A stretch of 64,000 bases of DNA from Capitella teleta (lineage: Eukaryota > Annelida > Polychaeta > Capitellidae): assembly GCA_000328365.1 (NCBI GenBank), contig KB292627.1, positions 174,776 through 238,775 of the forward strand, given 5' to 3'. The notes below the pieces were generated by a model. The model saw only the letters and a list, made by a program, of their open reading frames with translations. It did not search any database and had not been told where the DNA came from. The position numbers and the translations under genes are program-made. Each line of letters starts with the position of its first letter. Within the stretch, counting starts at the first letter, position 1. Below, piece after piece: positions 1 through 13,000 of the stretch.

Positions 1-2280
1 GCTCCGGTGTCAGTCAGTTGTGCGAAAGAAAACAATGGAATATGCAATGTCTATAATTATCTTTCGTTGGCACTGTGTTTTAAGTACAGGTGCACTACTG
101 CACTTACCCTTTGCTGATAAAATGTTTGATCTACAATAGTTATGTGTTACAACTTACAAGACTTATTTATTATGGATTATATTACAACCATGAGAAGTTA
201 TATCGTGTCCGTTCTTCCGCATGCAGAACACCAGGTCACGACAGCCAATCACGCAGCCGATACTCCACTGTGTCCACAGTCATTAATCGCAACCCGTAAT
301 TTCATCCTTCTCGTTATAATGACACAAGAGGAATTATACATAGACACAAAGAAGCCTTAACTATACCTTCTATGACATGAGCATGTTATCTTTTGTTTTC
401 ACAATAAAATTATTGAATAAAATTTTCCACATTTCTGGTGTAGCCCTTAGTCATTTCCGAGTGTTCTCAACTTGACTCTTGGTTTGAGTAGTTCTCCAAC
501 CCCTGGATTAGAAACCCCCCTCCCCCCCCAAAAAAAAAAAACAGAAAAAAAAGAAAAAAAAAAAAACACACACAGACAAACTAACAAAAACAATCGAAAA
601 GAACATACTAAATATACCATCGGATTAAAGATTCAAATAAATATTATTACATGCTTAAAAATTAATGTCAAATGTAAACATAACCGTATGTATTCTAGAA
701 ACTACCCTAATACTTATGCGTGTAATATTATATACATATCAAAGGGGCCTATAATTATATACTTTTCACCGGCAACGAAATCACAAAGAAATGTTTTCAA
801 AAGTTGCTGCGATCCCCTCAATTGCGTACAATATGTCGGGAATGCGTGTATTTGTGTACACACTGGTGATAATCACATGTCTAAGATCATTTTTCAAAGA
901 ATTTTCTGCAATATTACTCGCCATGCGCTCGCCATGTTTTCGCCTGCGCCTAGCCATGCCTATTCGGGTTCAGTTTCGCGCATGCTGCGAGCGGAAATTG
1001 AATTCTGAAAGTGAAACCACTCGCCCCGCGCCACGTGGTGTCCGCACAAGTGGAGACCCCTTGTGAGGAAGCGAGGAACTATTTCATTCATTTCAGTCTC
1101 GAAATTTATTATCGCGAGTAATGAAAATGATCGCCTTGCTGGGAACAGCGTTTGAAGTATATATCATGATGATTTCTCGCTTTTAATAAGCTAAAAATAG
1201 CAAAATCGGTATCGATTTAGAATATACGTGCCGTGGTTAGAAAGCGTGTACATGATGTGTGTATAGGCTATAGCACTGGCGACGGACGTCCTGTGTGGGT
1301 CGATTGCGCTAGAAGATTCAAGACTTCAGCCCCTCCCTTAATTCTCACAGGCCTGGCATATACCCGCAGGAGGTCCACTCATGCCCCATGCACGGACTGT
1401 GATCGGTGAATCGTAGCACTACTCGCCATTACCTATCCTGCCTCCCCTTCTGATCAACGCTAATTGCAAACGTGCGTTATCTGTTTCAGCACCGCTTATC
1501 TTATCGAATCTACGCGGCTTATCTTGTGTTTCCGGGCCAATTAAGACGGCTAGGCACAACCGGGGTTCTCTGAGAACCCGTATCACAAATGTGAATATTT
1601 TCGCTGCAACGATTTTTCGTTATAACGAATTATACAACTACATGTATATATCTATACAGGCGGAGTCATATAATGCACCCGAACGTGATCGCTATAACGA
1701 AGAGGAGATATAGAAAACATCCTGGGTTTATTTTCGAAGACCTCTCGGTGATCCGGAGAGCCAACCGCCGCTGAAGACACGGAAGAAATCGAAGATCTGT
1801 TGAAGCAGCGCTTGTCACACTTGGACGGCAGCTAACGGAGCCCAACGAACAGACGCCGGCGTTTATTTGTGCGAGAAGAACTCTTTTTTCTTTTTCTTCT
1901 GGCTAATTGGGTCTTCCTGTATGTTGATACAATTGTAGATGGTTTGCTTGCAATTATTGGTTGAGTTTGCACCTGTTTAATTTACTCAAACTTAAAATGT
2001 TCTAAATTTGATTTCCGAGTGTCCATATTTAATCTGATTATGAATCAATGTCGTTGTTATGCTTATTTATTAGCGAACATGAACATGAGTGTGAACAAAA
2101 ATCATTACTAGTAGTAATATGCAGCCCCATGTAGCAAAGTACTAGTACTTTACAAAATAACACATGTAATTACGATTACTATATGTAAAAATTTCAGAAC
2201 TTTTATTTGATTTTATTTATTATCATTTAATTAAAAAAGTACTCGAAGAAACGTCTCCACCTTGTTTGGTTTTCCATAGC
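1..2280. other. Gene-free upstream region
   Basis: I see no coding exon with recognisable homology here. The open frames are short and lack family signatures. There is a C-run followed by A-rich low-complexity DNA at about 517-567, and an AT-rich stretch with a TTCGTTATAACGAA palindrome near 1615-1630 that resembles small inverted-repeat elements. The segment probably contains distal regulatory DNA for the Pax1/9 gene to the right, but that is inference from position only. Confidence 0.5.
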
Positions 2281-2289
2281 TCAAAGACA

Positions 2290-2621
2290 AAAGAGGGAGG
2301 GCAGTGGGCGGAGCTATGTGCCAGTCTCGCAGCAATCGAACCAATCAGCGCGGCGCTCTCTCCCAGCGTGGCACCAGCCAATCACAGAGCGCAGTACAAG
2401 CTAAACTCCGATTGTACAAAATCAATGCCATAACTTTGTTGCCGAAACTTTTCTGCGTCGTCTTCAACACTCTCCAAAAAACCAAAGTCACTCGGACAGA
2501 AACGGTCAATCACATCAATGGATAACGTCATCGCCAGAGCGGAGTAGCGTCTCTGAATCGGTGACGTAACGAGTGATCATCTCCCCTGCCGATCCGAATT
2601 TCAAGGGTCATTTCAGCAACC
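2290..2621 (+). promoter_or_regulatory. Probable promoter and 5' UTR of Pax1/9
   Basis: This is a GC-richer island just before the Pax1/9 start codon. It holds a GC-box-like GTGGGCGGAGC at about 2304-2314, two CCAAT boxes (2341-2345 and 2378-2382) and a CRE-like TGACGTAA at 2562-2569. No clear TATA box is near. The motifs were read directly; the promoter role is inferred from their clustering ahead of the gene. Confidence 0.5.
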
Positions 2622-5600
2622 ATGGGTGAGTAGAAACGGCAAGGGAACCTTCTTTACGTGTTCCACGACTGCTCGCTTGAGCACGCCCCATCGACGCCGT
2701 CTGCGAAGCGCGAAACAGACGCGCGTCATCTAACCTTAAACGTTGAAACGTTTCGAGATCAGTTACAAAAAGCATGAAAAAATACATCAGTGTGTCAAAT
2801 ATACATTAATATGAAAAGGCTGCACTTCATTGCTGTGCGTGTTATAACATGCAATACATATGGCAAGTATCCCTCGGTATATAATATAGTATAGTGGGAT
2901 TTCACACCATTTCAGTCCTTTGTGTCATGCTTAAATGATGTAATTGATATTTTTAACAGTACTAGGGTTGGTGCACGAGGTATATATATATTGGGGTTTT
3001 ACTATACAATGATTATAAATTATTACCTACGTCGATATATCAGTGAATACGCCAACAGATACGGAGTAATTCTGACTCATAAATAGTTATCTATACAATT
3101 ACAATTCTTAGAGTAATAATTATTTTTTGTCAGCTTCAAATTTTTCATATTCGTATAATTATTAGTATCCAAATAATTATTTGCACAAAACAACAACAAC
3201 AACAACAACAAAAATAAAATAAACACAGAAGGACAAAAACAACTAAATAGTAAGTACCCAAGCCTTAATATCTGTAGACAAAACAGATTTACAAGTTTTT
3301 ATGTAAATCCTAAATATTCTATCGAACCACATAAAGTAACAATTTCTCTACACCTTTTAATTTGCAAAGGTGTACACGGTGTGTGTACAGTGCACGTGCA
3401 ATTATTTACTCGTACACAGCTGATAGAACTAAATACGTAATTTAAGTTCGAAACTTCCAGAAAAAAAAAAAAAATGTGCATTGTACTATGAAGATGCAAC
3501 GTGTGTTTCTTTGAGAGGGTATATACCAGCTGGTCAGTCGATATATGCGCAATATTCCATGAACAGGCAGGAAAGTGTNNNNNNNNNNNNNNNNNNNNNN
3601 NNNNNNNNNNNNNNNNNNNNNNNNNNNNCATAGTGCGACCAGAACATTTAATCTGCATCTTTGTACGTTTAGAATTCTTGATATGTTCGTAAAATCGAAT
3701 TATATTCGGGCTTCGGACATCAAAAATTGAATAATTTAAAATTTTCTTTGCCCCAGATACTACCGACTAAACATTTAAATATTATGCAGGTATGGATCTA
3801 GTCTTGGGATTGTTGTGGCCACTGGCGACCACGAAAAATTGATTCGCTCAAAACATCTTTATGCTCCATTTGTACACTTATGGAATATACATTACATTAT
3901 ATCATGATTTATGAGCAACTTGTAACGTTTTAATCACATTTTAATTCGCAATCATCTTTATAGCGGGTCCAGTATTTCGATGCCCAGAGGATGAAAGAAG
4001 AAGAGTTATCAAACATCCAAGGATAACCATTAACATTAACCTTCGACTGCCGTGTAGCATAGATTGATCAACTTAAGTAAGCGTTTCCGTGTCAATTCTA
4101 GGCCCAAAAGAATAATGTATAATATACATCAATGTGACAGAAATACCATGAATAGCTGAAGTCGTAAATATAGCGATTCCACATACGAGATTACCAATAT
4201 CGCACACTCAGAAAAAAAAAAACAACAAAATAATAACAAACCGCCCAGCAACTTAATTTTAACTTCAAAGAGATCGGTAAAAAAACCTGTATCCTCTTCT
4301 CTGTAGGAGAAGATCTTCTTCATTGGGCTTGGAGGCCCAATAGCAATTCAGTTAGAACTGAATTCGAAACAGATGAGCTATATAGTGTGTGGTCAGATGA
4401 AAGTCGATAGCATTATCTGTCAATTAATAACAATTGTAGCTCGTAATCCTGCTCCCAAAAGTTCATTTGGACCGATTCAGTGATCAGTTCAATGGCTAAA
4501 ATAATCGCACACTCACTGATATGTTGTGGTCACTCAACGTATGAGTGCAAACGGATTCCAAGTAAACATCTCTTCTCCTCTGAATTTGTTTTGCTATAAA
4601 CAATAGCACGTGCGCCTGGGGCAGTTCTGTGCATCGCAGCGAGGAAAGATACATTATTGGCAAAATAAATGCTCAGCCTTTCAAGTTGGGCATGCTATAG
4701 TTCTCGTCTGCTCGGCTTGAACCTCTTCCGTATGCGCTTCCTCTTTTGACGACCCGCAGATTCGGACAATGAGGGTTGTATCACGGGCTGGTCTGCGTAT
4801 GCGCTATATTGCATGGAAGCAATGTTTTTTTTTTTTTTTCACTCCCTGTTTTGTAAACTTATCTTTGAATTTATAAGAATATATCATGGTGTCTGTTGAT
4901 GGTGGATTTCGTGGTTTTTGTGGGTAAAGGACTTTTGGGCTTCAATTGTGGAATTGGATATAAACATTCCATTGGTTATTTCAAGTTGAGTACTATGTAT
5001 AATATTATATATATATTTATATATGTATAATATTATAGTATATACGGAGAATGCGTTCTGTGGGTTGAACTTCGTGACGGGCCTTGTCAACGCCTTCGCC
5101 TCATCTTCGGTACGAGTCGCAATTGAACGCCACTCGCGAAAGAAATCGCATCATTTGCTGAGTAAAATGAGGAAAAATCCATTCGCACTGCTTAGCTGAG
5201 CAAGTTCCATTGAAGCTTCCTCCGATTTCGCTCTAAGTCGATCGCTTCCAGTTGCAACAATATATCCATGCGCGCGCCGGCGAATCACCCTTGTATACTC
5301 CTTCGCAGGGGAAAAATAATCCGCGCGAAAGAAGGAGAAATCTTCGAACAAATTGATGCAAAAAGGTTCGCTTTGTGGGGTACAAATGAATCATTTGTTT
5401 TAAGCCAATCACGAACACACACGATGGAGAAAAGTTACGATTATTTACGACCGAGATACGACCGACTTACGACAACAGAAGAAAAAGGCGCCAAATGCTC
5501 CGTGGAATTCTTCACGGCTTAAAAAAATCTTCGAGAAAAGGGAAAAAAACATCAAATAATATTAGCAACAAAACGCAGTTGTGATTTTTGTCAAATGGTG

Positions 5601-8600
5601 ATTTAACGAAAAGGAGTGTTGTAAGCAGTTGGAATTACCAACGCGGATTTATTACACGCTCTGCTTAGTGTAAAATCGTATCATGAAAGAGGTTTTAAAG
5701 CGATAAAATACAAAACTTGAAAAGGAGTATTTTTCTATATGTTGTGAGATACACTTGGATCCATTTCCAACTTGATCTTCCATAGAAAATCGCCTCCCAA
5801 ACATTTTCATACCATACCCCGCAGCCAGGGAGGGGAGGGGGGATTGAGATAAAGTCACCCATGAACACGACTGTCACGTGACTTGCGTGATCGCAACAGT
5901 TAAACAGGTGTCGCTGCAGGGAATAATCGCTTAGAACAAACGGACGTAAACAAACCGGTGAATAAATTCTCAGCCATCTTGATTGCTTTAATTAATCTGG
6001 GTCATTCGTCAATGTTTGACCACTTCATTTTTCGGTTCATTGGCCGCGTCGGGTGTTTATGCCTTCCCCAGACCACAGTTCGTGACCAGGGGCAACAAAC
6101 GTGCCTCAGAACCATTCCGCGACTGCGTGCGAAGCTATTCTGGTTATTGACACGCGGATTGTGTTGCAGGTAATGTCAGGTATAAAGCTTTGACTCGAGA
6201 TTGAAGGCATAGCGAAATAATACACACCCCTGATCAGTGTTTTGAAAATCAGTGTACAATTTCGTTCTTGATATACGCAATTGCATACATTGTACATGAA
6301 TCCATATATTTTGGCGGCAAAAGGTTGTATTGACCAATCAGAAGCCTGATCGTGCTACTTTGGTTTGATTATATGACAGCAATTGTCGGTTCATCGACGC
6401 ACGTGCGATTCGAATTATTAATAAGTACTCTTGAACTGTATTTGTGTACATATGCGGTGAATAAATTATTCAGCTTCTGTGTGGAGCTAAAATAATAAAA
6501 TCGAACAAGCATTTGCTGTTTTTATGACGTTCACTATAACGAAAATACACCGTTACAACGAATTAATCGCTAAAGAACAATCCGAGTAACAATGAAATCG
6601 TTGCTGAACAATCCTTCCATATCTCCGCATTGACAGATATATGCCACAGAGACACTCCCAATACGCACACCAGGTGGAGTGCCTCAACATCCTCCAGACG
6701 GACCAGACCTCCTCCCCGAGGAATTCGCCCAATTATCGCCCTCCCCTCCCATCTCCCCCAGTAGTCATGCAGATATCGAAACTCTGCGATTCGTTTTCAC
6801 GTGTTTTGACATCTCTACAAAATGTTTGCGAAGGAATTCGAACCATGACGCAATGTTTTCTGCATCTCAATGTCGGAAATTAACGAACGATTCGCCGGAA
6901 TTAGCCGAAGTTACGCCAAGCGATCTGAGATGTCAGTTTCATAACACTTGCAATGTAAACACTTGGTTTACCTAACTTTGCAATGAGATGCACGTTCGAT
7001 GATCCAAAGAAATGTGGTCTATTTAGAAAGCAGCTGGTATATAATTATATCTATGATTCTATATCCATCGGTTCATTAACTAAATCTACCTATTAATGTT
7101 AAACAAGAGTAATTTATTACAAATCAGAATTGGTGATAGTTCCTGTCGCCTTAAGCACGTAGCCGCGTCCTGTGGCTTCGATACTAGATTACAAATTATG
7201 ATAGAGTTCATTTCAAACCAGAGTCCGTTGAGAAGGGCGTGGTGGACACGGTGTCCGGCTGAGGGGGTGGAGGGAGGGCGAGACCTGCTGTCCAGATGAC
7301 CAAACCCCCAGGCACCGCATGCTGATGTCTTATGGTCTGAATTCCCATGCATGCGTGGCCATAGATTGTGCGAATACCTGCAGCCCTATATGTGTAGCAT
7401 TGTGTATATGCATGGACATGTTAAATCTCCTATACATCGTATGCGCATTACGCAATGCCACGAGTACCACCACAGCCCCTCAGGTGTTAATGGTCGCACA
7501 CCTGGCTCTCATCAGGCCTCATTCCCCGTGAGAGGCTCGGCTGTCGGGCAGTCGATCATCCCCTGCCCCCTTCCGCCGCCGGGCGAGCCGGCATCGCGAG
7601 CCGGCGAGGGCTCAGTTCTTCGCCCCGCGTCCCCCCGGGCAACTGAGATGAAAGATCAAAACTCAGTGCTGTCAATTAAAAGGTTTAGATGTGAAATTGA
7701 TGGTACTGCTCCCTCTCCATCCCACTTGTCTTCTCTTTCTTCTGTGAGCAAATACAACAGTGAAACTCTGGAGCCTATTCCCTGAATTAAGAATAAATGC
7801 AATGAATTTCATTTAGGAGATTACTAATCTGACTAATTACTAATCTGAATTTAACCTTTCTCCAGATTCGCAATCAGCCTATGGAGAAGTTAATCAACTG
7901 GGCGGAATGTTCGTCAACGGTAGACCTCTTCCAAATACAGTCCGACTCCGCATCGTCGAATTGGCGCAACTTGGAGTAAGACCATGCGATATTTCCCGCC
8001 AACTTAAGGTGCGTTTATATTAAACCAGTGAACACGATAACATTATCATTCTATGCGTATAGGTTTCCCACGGATGTGTCAGCAAGATCCTAGCGAGGTA
8101 CAACGAAACGGGGTCCATTCTGCCGGGGACCATCGGCGGATCAAAGCCCCGAGTGACCACGCCCAAAGTGGTGGACTCCATCCGCGTCTACAAGGATAAG
8201 GATCCAGGAATCTTTGCCTGGGAAATCAGAGATAAACTCCTGGCAGATCGCATCTGCGACAAGTTCAACGTCCCTTCGGTCAGCTCCATCAGCCGCATCC
8301 TTCGCAACAAAATCCAACATCTTCATCCCAAGTACGACCTCAAAGAAGCGAGAGCAGCGTGCAACTACGGTCCCCTGTACGCCATGCCCTGCCCTCCACC
8401 CTCGGCCAGCGCCTCCGGAGGGCCCCGTATGACCTCATCGGGCCCCTCCCCTTGCGTCACACCAGGCCAGCTGCGAGCAGCAGCTGCAGCAGCTGCTTGG
8501 ACATCGTCTCATTCCGTGTCAAATCTTCTTGGATTTCGACCGTACTGTAACCAGCAGTCTGAACTTAGCAACGGGAACGCCCACTCGCCCGGTGCCAACC

Positions 8601-8773
8601 AATCAGATGCATTGCCTTCGTGTGTTATGGCTAATTCACAAACGAACGGACACTACGCCGCCAGTGCTTACGGTCAAGCAAACGCTTTCCCTGGACAGGG
8701 TTATGGTCAATACGGCTATTATCAGATGCCATCACCGGCTGCTATGCCGCCCTCGATGTACTTACAGAGCTGA
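2622..8773 (+). CDS. Pax1/9: Pax1/9 paired-box transcription factor (3 coding exons)
   Basis: Coding exons are 2622-2625, 7866-8008 and 8063-8773, giving 285 residues. Exon 1 holds only ATG plus one base before a GTGAGT donor. Its phase joins exon 2 to give [15 protein letters not shown], the usual start of a paired domain. The paired domain runs from about residue 5 to 133 ([68 protein letters not shown]). An octapeptide HSVSNLLG lies at residues 199-206, after an alanine run at about 188-194, and there is no homeodomain. Paired domain plus octapeptide without homeodomain is the Pax1/9 (Pox-meso) arrangement. The family acts in the nucleus as DNA-binding regulators, in deuterostomes mainly in pharyngeal endoderm. 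The protein is shorter than vertebrate PAX9 (341), mostly in its carboxy-terminal part. The 4-nt exon is inferred from phase and motif; the other two exons are near certain. Confidence 0.93.
2626..7865 (+). other. Large first intron of Pax1/9
   Basis: The intron is 5.24 kb, starting GTGAGT and ending CCAG. No exon with a recognised product was found in it. It contains the assembly gap at 3579-3628, several AT-rich low-complexity stretches and small TTCGTTATAACG-like palindromes (near 6530-6560) that look like debris of inverted-repeat elements. The longest open stretch, about 7351-7785, has no family signature. Introns of Pax genes often hold enhancers, so regulatory content is plausible but not shown. 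Confidence 0.7.
3579..3628. other. Assembly gap (50 N)
   Basis: There are exactly 50 N characters, probably a placeholder of unknown true length. Any open reading frame spanning it is not real evidence of coding. Confidence 0.99.
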
Positions 8774-9060
8774 TGACGTCATTGTGAAATTAACGGTGCT
8801 TATGTATTGAACATCATGTGATGTGATGAATGAATTATGTAATCATGTTTCATGGATCTCAGAATGACGATCTCAGCGGGTGAATGACCTGTGCTGCATG
8901 CGCATGAGAAGGGCTCAACCACTCATTACTTCATTCGCATCTCGATTGCATGGACTTTTGTGTAGAATCACATTGACCAAAATATCGTGTCAGTTCACGT
9001 CAGTTCGCGGGTATACACGAGAATCATCAAATAAACACTTTTATTGTCTTGTGTCCGATT
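8774..9060 (+). other. Pax1/9 3' UTR
   Basis: The segment follows the TGA of Pax1/9 and runs to the poly(A) region. An AATAAA hexamer at 9030-9035 is followed within about 30 bases by a GT/T-rich stretch, which is normal for cleavage and polyadenylation. Confidence 0.6.
9030..9035 (+). terminator. AATAAA poly(A) signal of Pax1/9
   Basis: Canonical hexamer 257 bases after the stop codon, with a TTTTATTGTCTTGTGTCC downstream element. It is the first good signal after the gene. Confidence 0.6.
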
Positions 9061-9119
9061 TGTTTTACTTGTGTTAAAAACTTACGTGTACCCTTATACT
9101 ATCGATGCATGCTAGCCAG

Positions 9120-9300
9120 CCAACACGGGTTGGTCCTCTGGACGTCCCATACACGTCGAAAACGGACGTCGTATTTGGTCAAAATGTTGATCGAGGTGAC
9201 GTCAAAACCCAACGTACAAGCGTCGGGGTTTGACGTCAGAAGAACGTCGGATCAGGACGTCCTATGGACGAATGCTGTAACGTCGGATGGACGTTGGATT
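9120..9300. repeat. GACGTC-rich degenerate repeat patch
   Basis: Within about 180 bases the core ACGTC or ACGT occurs roughly ten times, often as GGACGTC, TGACGTCA or ACGTCGGAT. The density and the spacing by short variable stretches point to a degenerate tandem or interspersed repeat rather than chance. Repeats of this CG-containing kind are common in marine animal genomes, but I cannot name the family. Confidence 0.5.
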
Positions 9301-9699
9301 ATTGCTTGTATACAGACATGCATGAATTTCTCAGAATTCAGCAACATTTATGAATACGGTACCGCGGTTATGCACCAAATTCAACGGATAAATGGGGAGG
9401 GAGCCCCATGTTTAAAGTACCACAAAAGTCCACGCATAGTCATCTTAATTGTACAAGCGGCAAACAATATATCCTGGACGAGGGTTGAACGAAGTTATTA
9501 GATTACAATATGCAAAAGCGGGGCAGCAATACAAGATGAGCCTACAGGATAATTCGAAACATTTAATGGTGCAGGACTGCAAATATTGAACAAAATCCCC
9601 CAACTCCACAGCCTGGAATTTTATGTTCAAGCCAGAACTGGTTGGCGTTCCATATTGAAATGCATGCTATAGTGATGGCCACTCGATTAAGGTGACAAG

Positions 9700-9739
<40 letters not shown>

Positions 9740-9954
9740 TACGTGCAAACAATGCATCCCTATCTAAATTTGAATATTGACGAACTCAGAAACACGTTTT
9801 ATGAGTAATGTTATTATATTATTGATGTACATTGTTTACAAACTCTTCGCAACAGCGTGCTCTATGAAACCCGATCATTAAGAAGAAATAATTAATCAGA
9901 CTGTCAATAAATCTCTAAAGTTCGTTATCAAAAGACCAGGAATTCAAAAACCAG

Positions 9955-10033
9955 ATTCGTCAAACACCCTTTTCGTCGAAGCATTTTGCTGATCCCTTCA
10001 AGTTCGAGTCATCGAGGTTGCACTGTATCACTA
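9955..10033. mobile_element. Fragment resembling the end of a pogo-like MITE
   Basis: Read on the minus strand it begins TACAGTGCAACCTCGATGAC, the TA target followed by a CAGT-type terminus typical of Tc1/mariner/pogo elements. No matching opposite terminus was found upstream, so this is at best one end of a decayed copy. Confidence 0.3.
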
Positions 10034-13000
10034 TGTATATACATGTACTTCCGAATAATTTTAGCTAGAGCTTTCCAAACTTAAATTAAATTAAATGTAT
10101 GCTACATAATTATTGTCATCTGGGATTGCAAACATAATTAATTATAATTATTAATTAGTTTTAAGTATATCTTGTTTCCACGCAAATTTGCATGTACAAG
10201 CGGAATATAAGTGGCACGTATTAAATATTGCGTAAGTATAGGGTGGCGCACTTTGAAATACCCCTCGGATTATCCAGCATGTCATTCATCCTTTCATCAC
10301 GAGTAAACAGACTCCCCAATAAACCTTTCAATAAGACTTCTTAAAACACAACAGGCGTTAACAATTTGTTTTTGCGGCAGATACTGTGTCCGTTGAATTA
10401 TTTACAAATAATTGTCGAATTTATTTGCCTGAGTGAGAAAAAACAATGCTGGTAGCTGACATAGGCTGACGATTCACCGTAATGGGCGTCTCAACGCCAC
10501 CTGACGGCTATGCTTCAAAATGACAGCCACCTATCTCTACGCAATGTAACATTTAACCTTCAATAATTGGTTTCAGGGCTGGCGTTTGAAAGTCCTGCGA
10601 TCAACTTCGGAGAGAGGTGTCGGTATCTGCGAGTGGCGAAAGGAGGGAATATCGCCAAGCATGCAGCATACATACTACAGTAGAAAGACACTATATACAT
10701 TCATGTGCATGGTTTCCATTTCCACGGTGTGCATATTCTGATGTTTACGCAATGTTGAGATTGAGACTTATATCGGAAGCCATTTTGTCGCTTGAATGAC
10801 GTAATAACCACGTGATGCTGCATGAATTCCCCAAATGTTTACTTTCGGATCAAGCAAAACAAGGAAACACCCGCGTCGGTTAATTCAATCAAAACAAACC
10901 CTCCGATCGAGGGAATTGCAACCAGCACCGAGAAATAGCCCCGCGCCGTCCGATTCGTTTCGTTCTGACGAAATGAACTCATCACTGAAATACTGACCTT
11001 TGACCTCAGACGGAGGCTGAAAGTTCCAAAGTTTTCATGACTTTTGCCCGCAATTACGAGCACCTGACGGCGTCATTGGCGCGGAACGGGAAACTCAAAG
11101 CTGTACTCGACATACGCCACACCTGTGCTGATGAATCCAGGTAGGAAGAGGGGAAGAGCGAGTGGAAGAGGAGGGGGCCTAAAAGGGAAATATGCTCACA
11201 ACATCGCTATAAGTCCCATTAATATTCACATTTATAATGTTCAATTGTACTAAAAAAACGAAAAAAAAAAAAAAACAAAAACAAAAAACAAACAATAAGA
11301 AAAAACAACTATGTGAAATAATTATAGAAACGGATCCAATGGTTTGACGTCTAATCCTTTGCAACGGAAATAGTTTTATAATTGTGTTTAAACAAACATT
11401 AATATTTTTTTAATCCTTGTTTCACGAGAGAGCTAATTGCAGCATCTCTCAGCTGTCTCTTACTACACCTGTTGTTCGTTATAACGGTGTGGTCGCGTGT
11501 GGTGCCTTACAAACATCACAACATGTGACGTCACGGAGACATGATCGCACAGAAGAGGTTTCAAACCGCTGAACGATTAAAACCAAGGATTGCAATTTGC
11601 GAGCAGCTGTCTCCGGAGACTGCCCCATTTCAACCCACTTTGATGGATTCGCGTTTTATAAGAACAATAAATTCTCAGAATATCATTTTTCAAGCGTCTC
11701 TTAAAATCTTTCAAGAAACCGCAGCCAATTCTCACTTGAGTCGCATCAAAGAGAGAAAGGGTTTGAAGTCGGACACCTCTCTCTGTCAACGCTGTGGTCC
11801 GCGCAGTCAGACTCAGAGAGACAACATTTAACTTCATTGCACGTCACCCCCTTCAAGCACCTCTTCTGAATGCATGCCACGTGGAAAGATAAACAAGTGG
11901 CTCATAGACAATGGCCAATCCAAGAGGCCAATTGCGGGAAGGGAAAAGCACGCTACTTCCCAGTGGAGGGCGATGAGGGATGGTACCGACTGGTGTGACA
12001 AGATGCACTCTATTGACCGGACACACACGCAGAAATTGTCGCTGAATTGTAAAAGTCGCAATAATGCGAGTCTTTGGTAAAGGCCTATAGGCTATGGTAT
12101 CCTTTATCATCATAGTAGCACAAACTGAGGATTTGGGCGCCATTTTTGGCCCATGGCATAATCTAAAATTAACATGTGCGAATACTGATGAAGTTCTTAT
12201 CAATTAGTCAATAGGCGTGACTTTTGTATGGGAGTCGCGTCCGTCATAATACAAGAAATGGCTTCTAATTCTGGACTCAAAATGGCACCCTATAGAAAGC
12301 CTATACGGTACACGCAGGCACAGCATGGCGAAGGCACAACAGCGTAGCATGTTCGGACAAATACATACTAATTCCCCAGCATGATATCGAGTCAATACTC
12401 ACACGCAACCACATCATAAATATTAGAGAGACCCCCTTTCACCTCAAGCGCCATAAATTTCCGCCCCAGTAATTCCAAACCGTTCTCTCAAAAACCTGGA
12501 TTAGATTTTCGGCAGCAAATTCCATCAAGAATCGAATTCATTATTACGACCCTAACACCAACAAGCCTCAGGCTGTGAGATAAGCCGCCGCGACATGAGA
12601 GCTAAATTATACACAAGACTTGCAAGTCCAAGCTATAGTGCATGTAACAGTAGTTTTGGTGGAGTATGCTTCCAATTATACAAGCGATATACAACTTTAA
12701 AGTAAAATGTCCTAGCTGTTACCAGTGACACTCGCGGGCGTGAATAACAAATTGCACGCATAGCTAACGACTTAAGTCACTTTTCAAACGGCAGAGAGAG
12801 TTTTGACTTTGTGGGAAGATGAAGAAGGAATTGTTTTCCACCTTTTATTCCAATCTGTCGTTGTGATGATCACAACAGGGCAATAAAAGTCTGATTTACT
12901 CCTGCTGTTCTCTTGAAGTACTTTTCAGTCCCTCGGGCCATTCGATGACAGCTCCCTGCCAGCTGTGATATCCACACCCTATTATCGCCCTCCGCATAAG

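Noticed and set aside
472-1008. 178-codon open frame with Lys-rich start
   Set aside because: It runs through a poly(A)-type low-complexity stretch, has no family motif and no plausible codon pattern after it.
3299-3692. Open frames on both strands crossing the N block
   Set aside because: They are kept open artificially by the 50-N assembly gap.
7351-7785. 144-codon open frame just before the second Pax1/9 exon
   Set aside because: No recognisable domain and no fitting splice partner. I considered an alternative Pax start exon, but the stop at 7785 and lack of a donor in frame argue against it.
11834-12203. Overlapping minus-strand open frames of 75 and 116 codons
   Set aside because: Composition and overlap in several frames suggest chance openness; no homology recognised.
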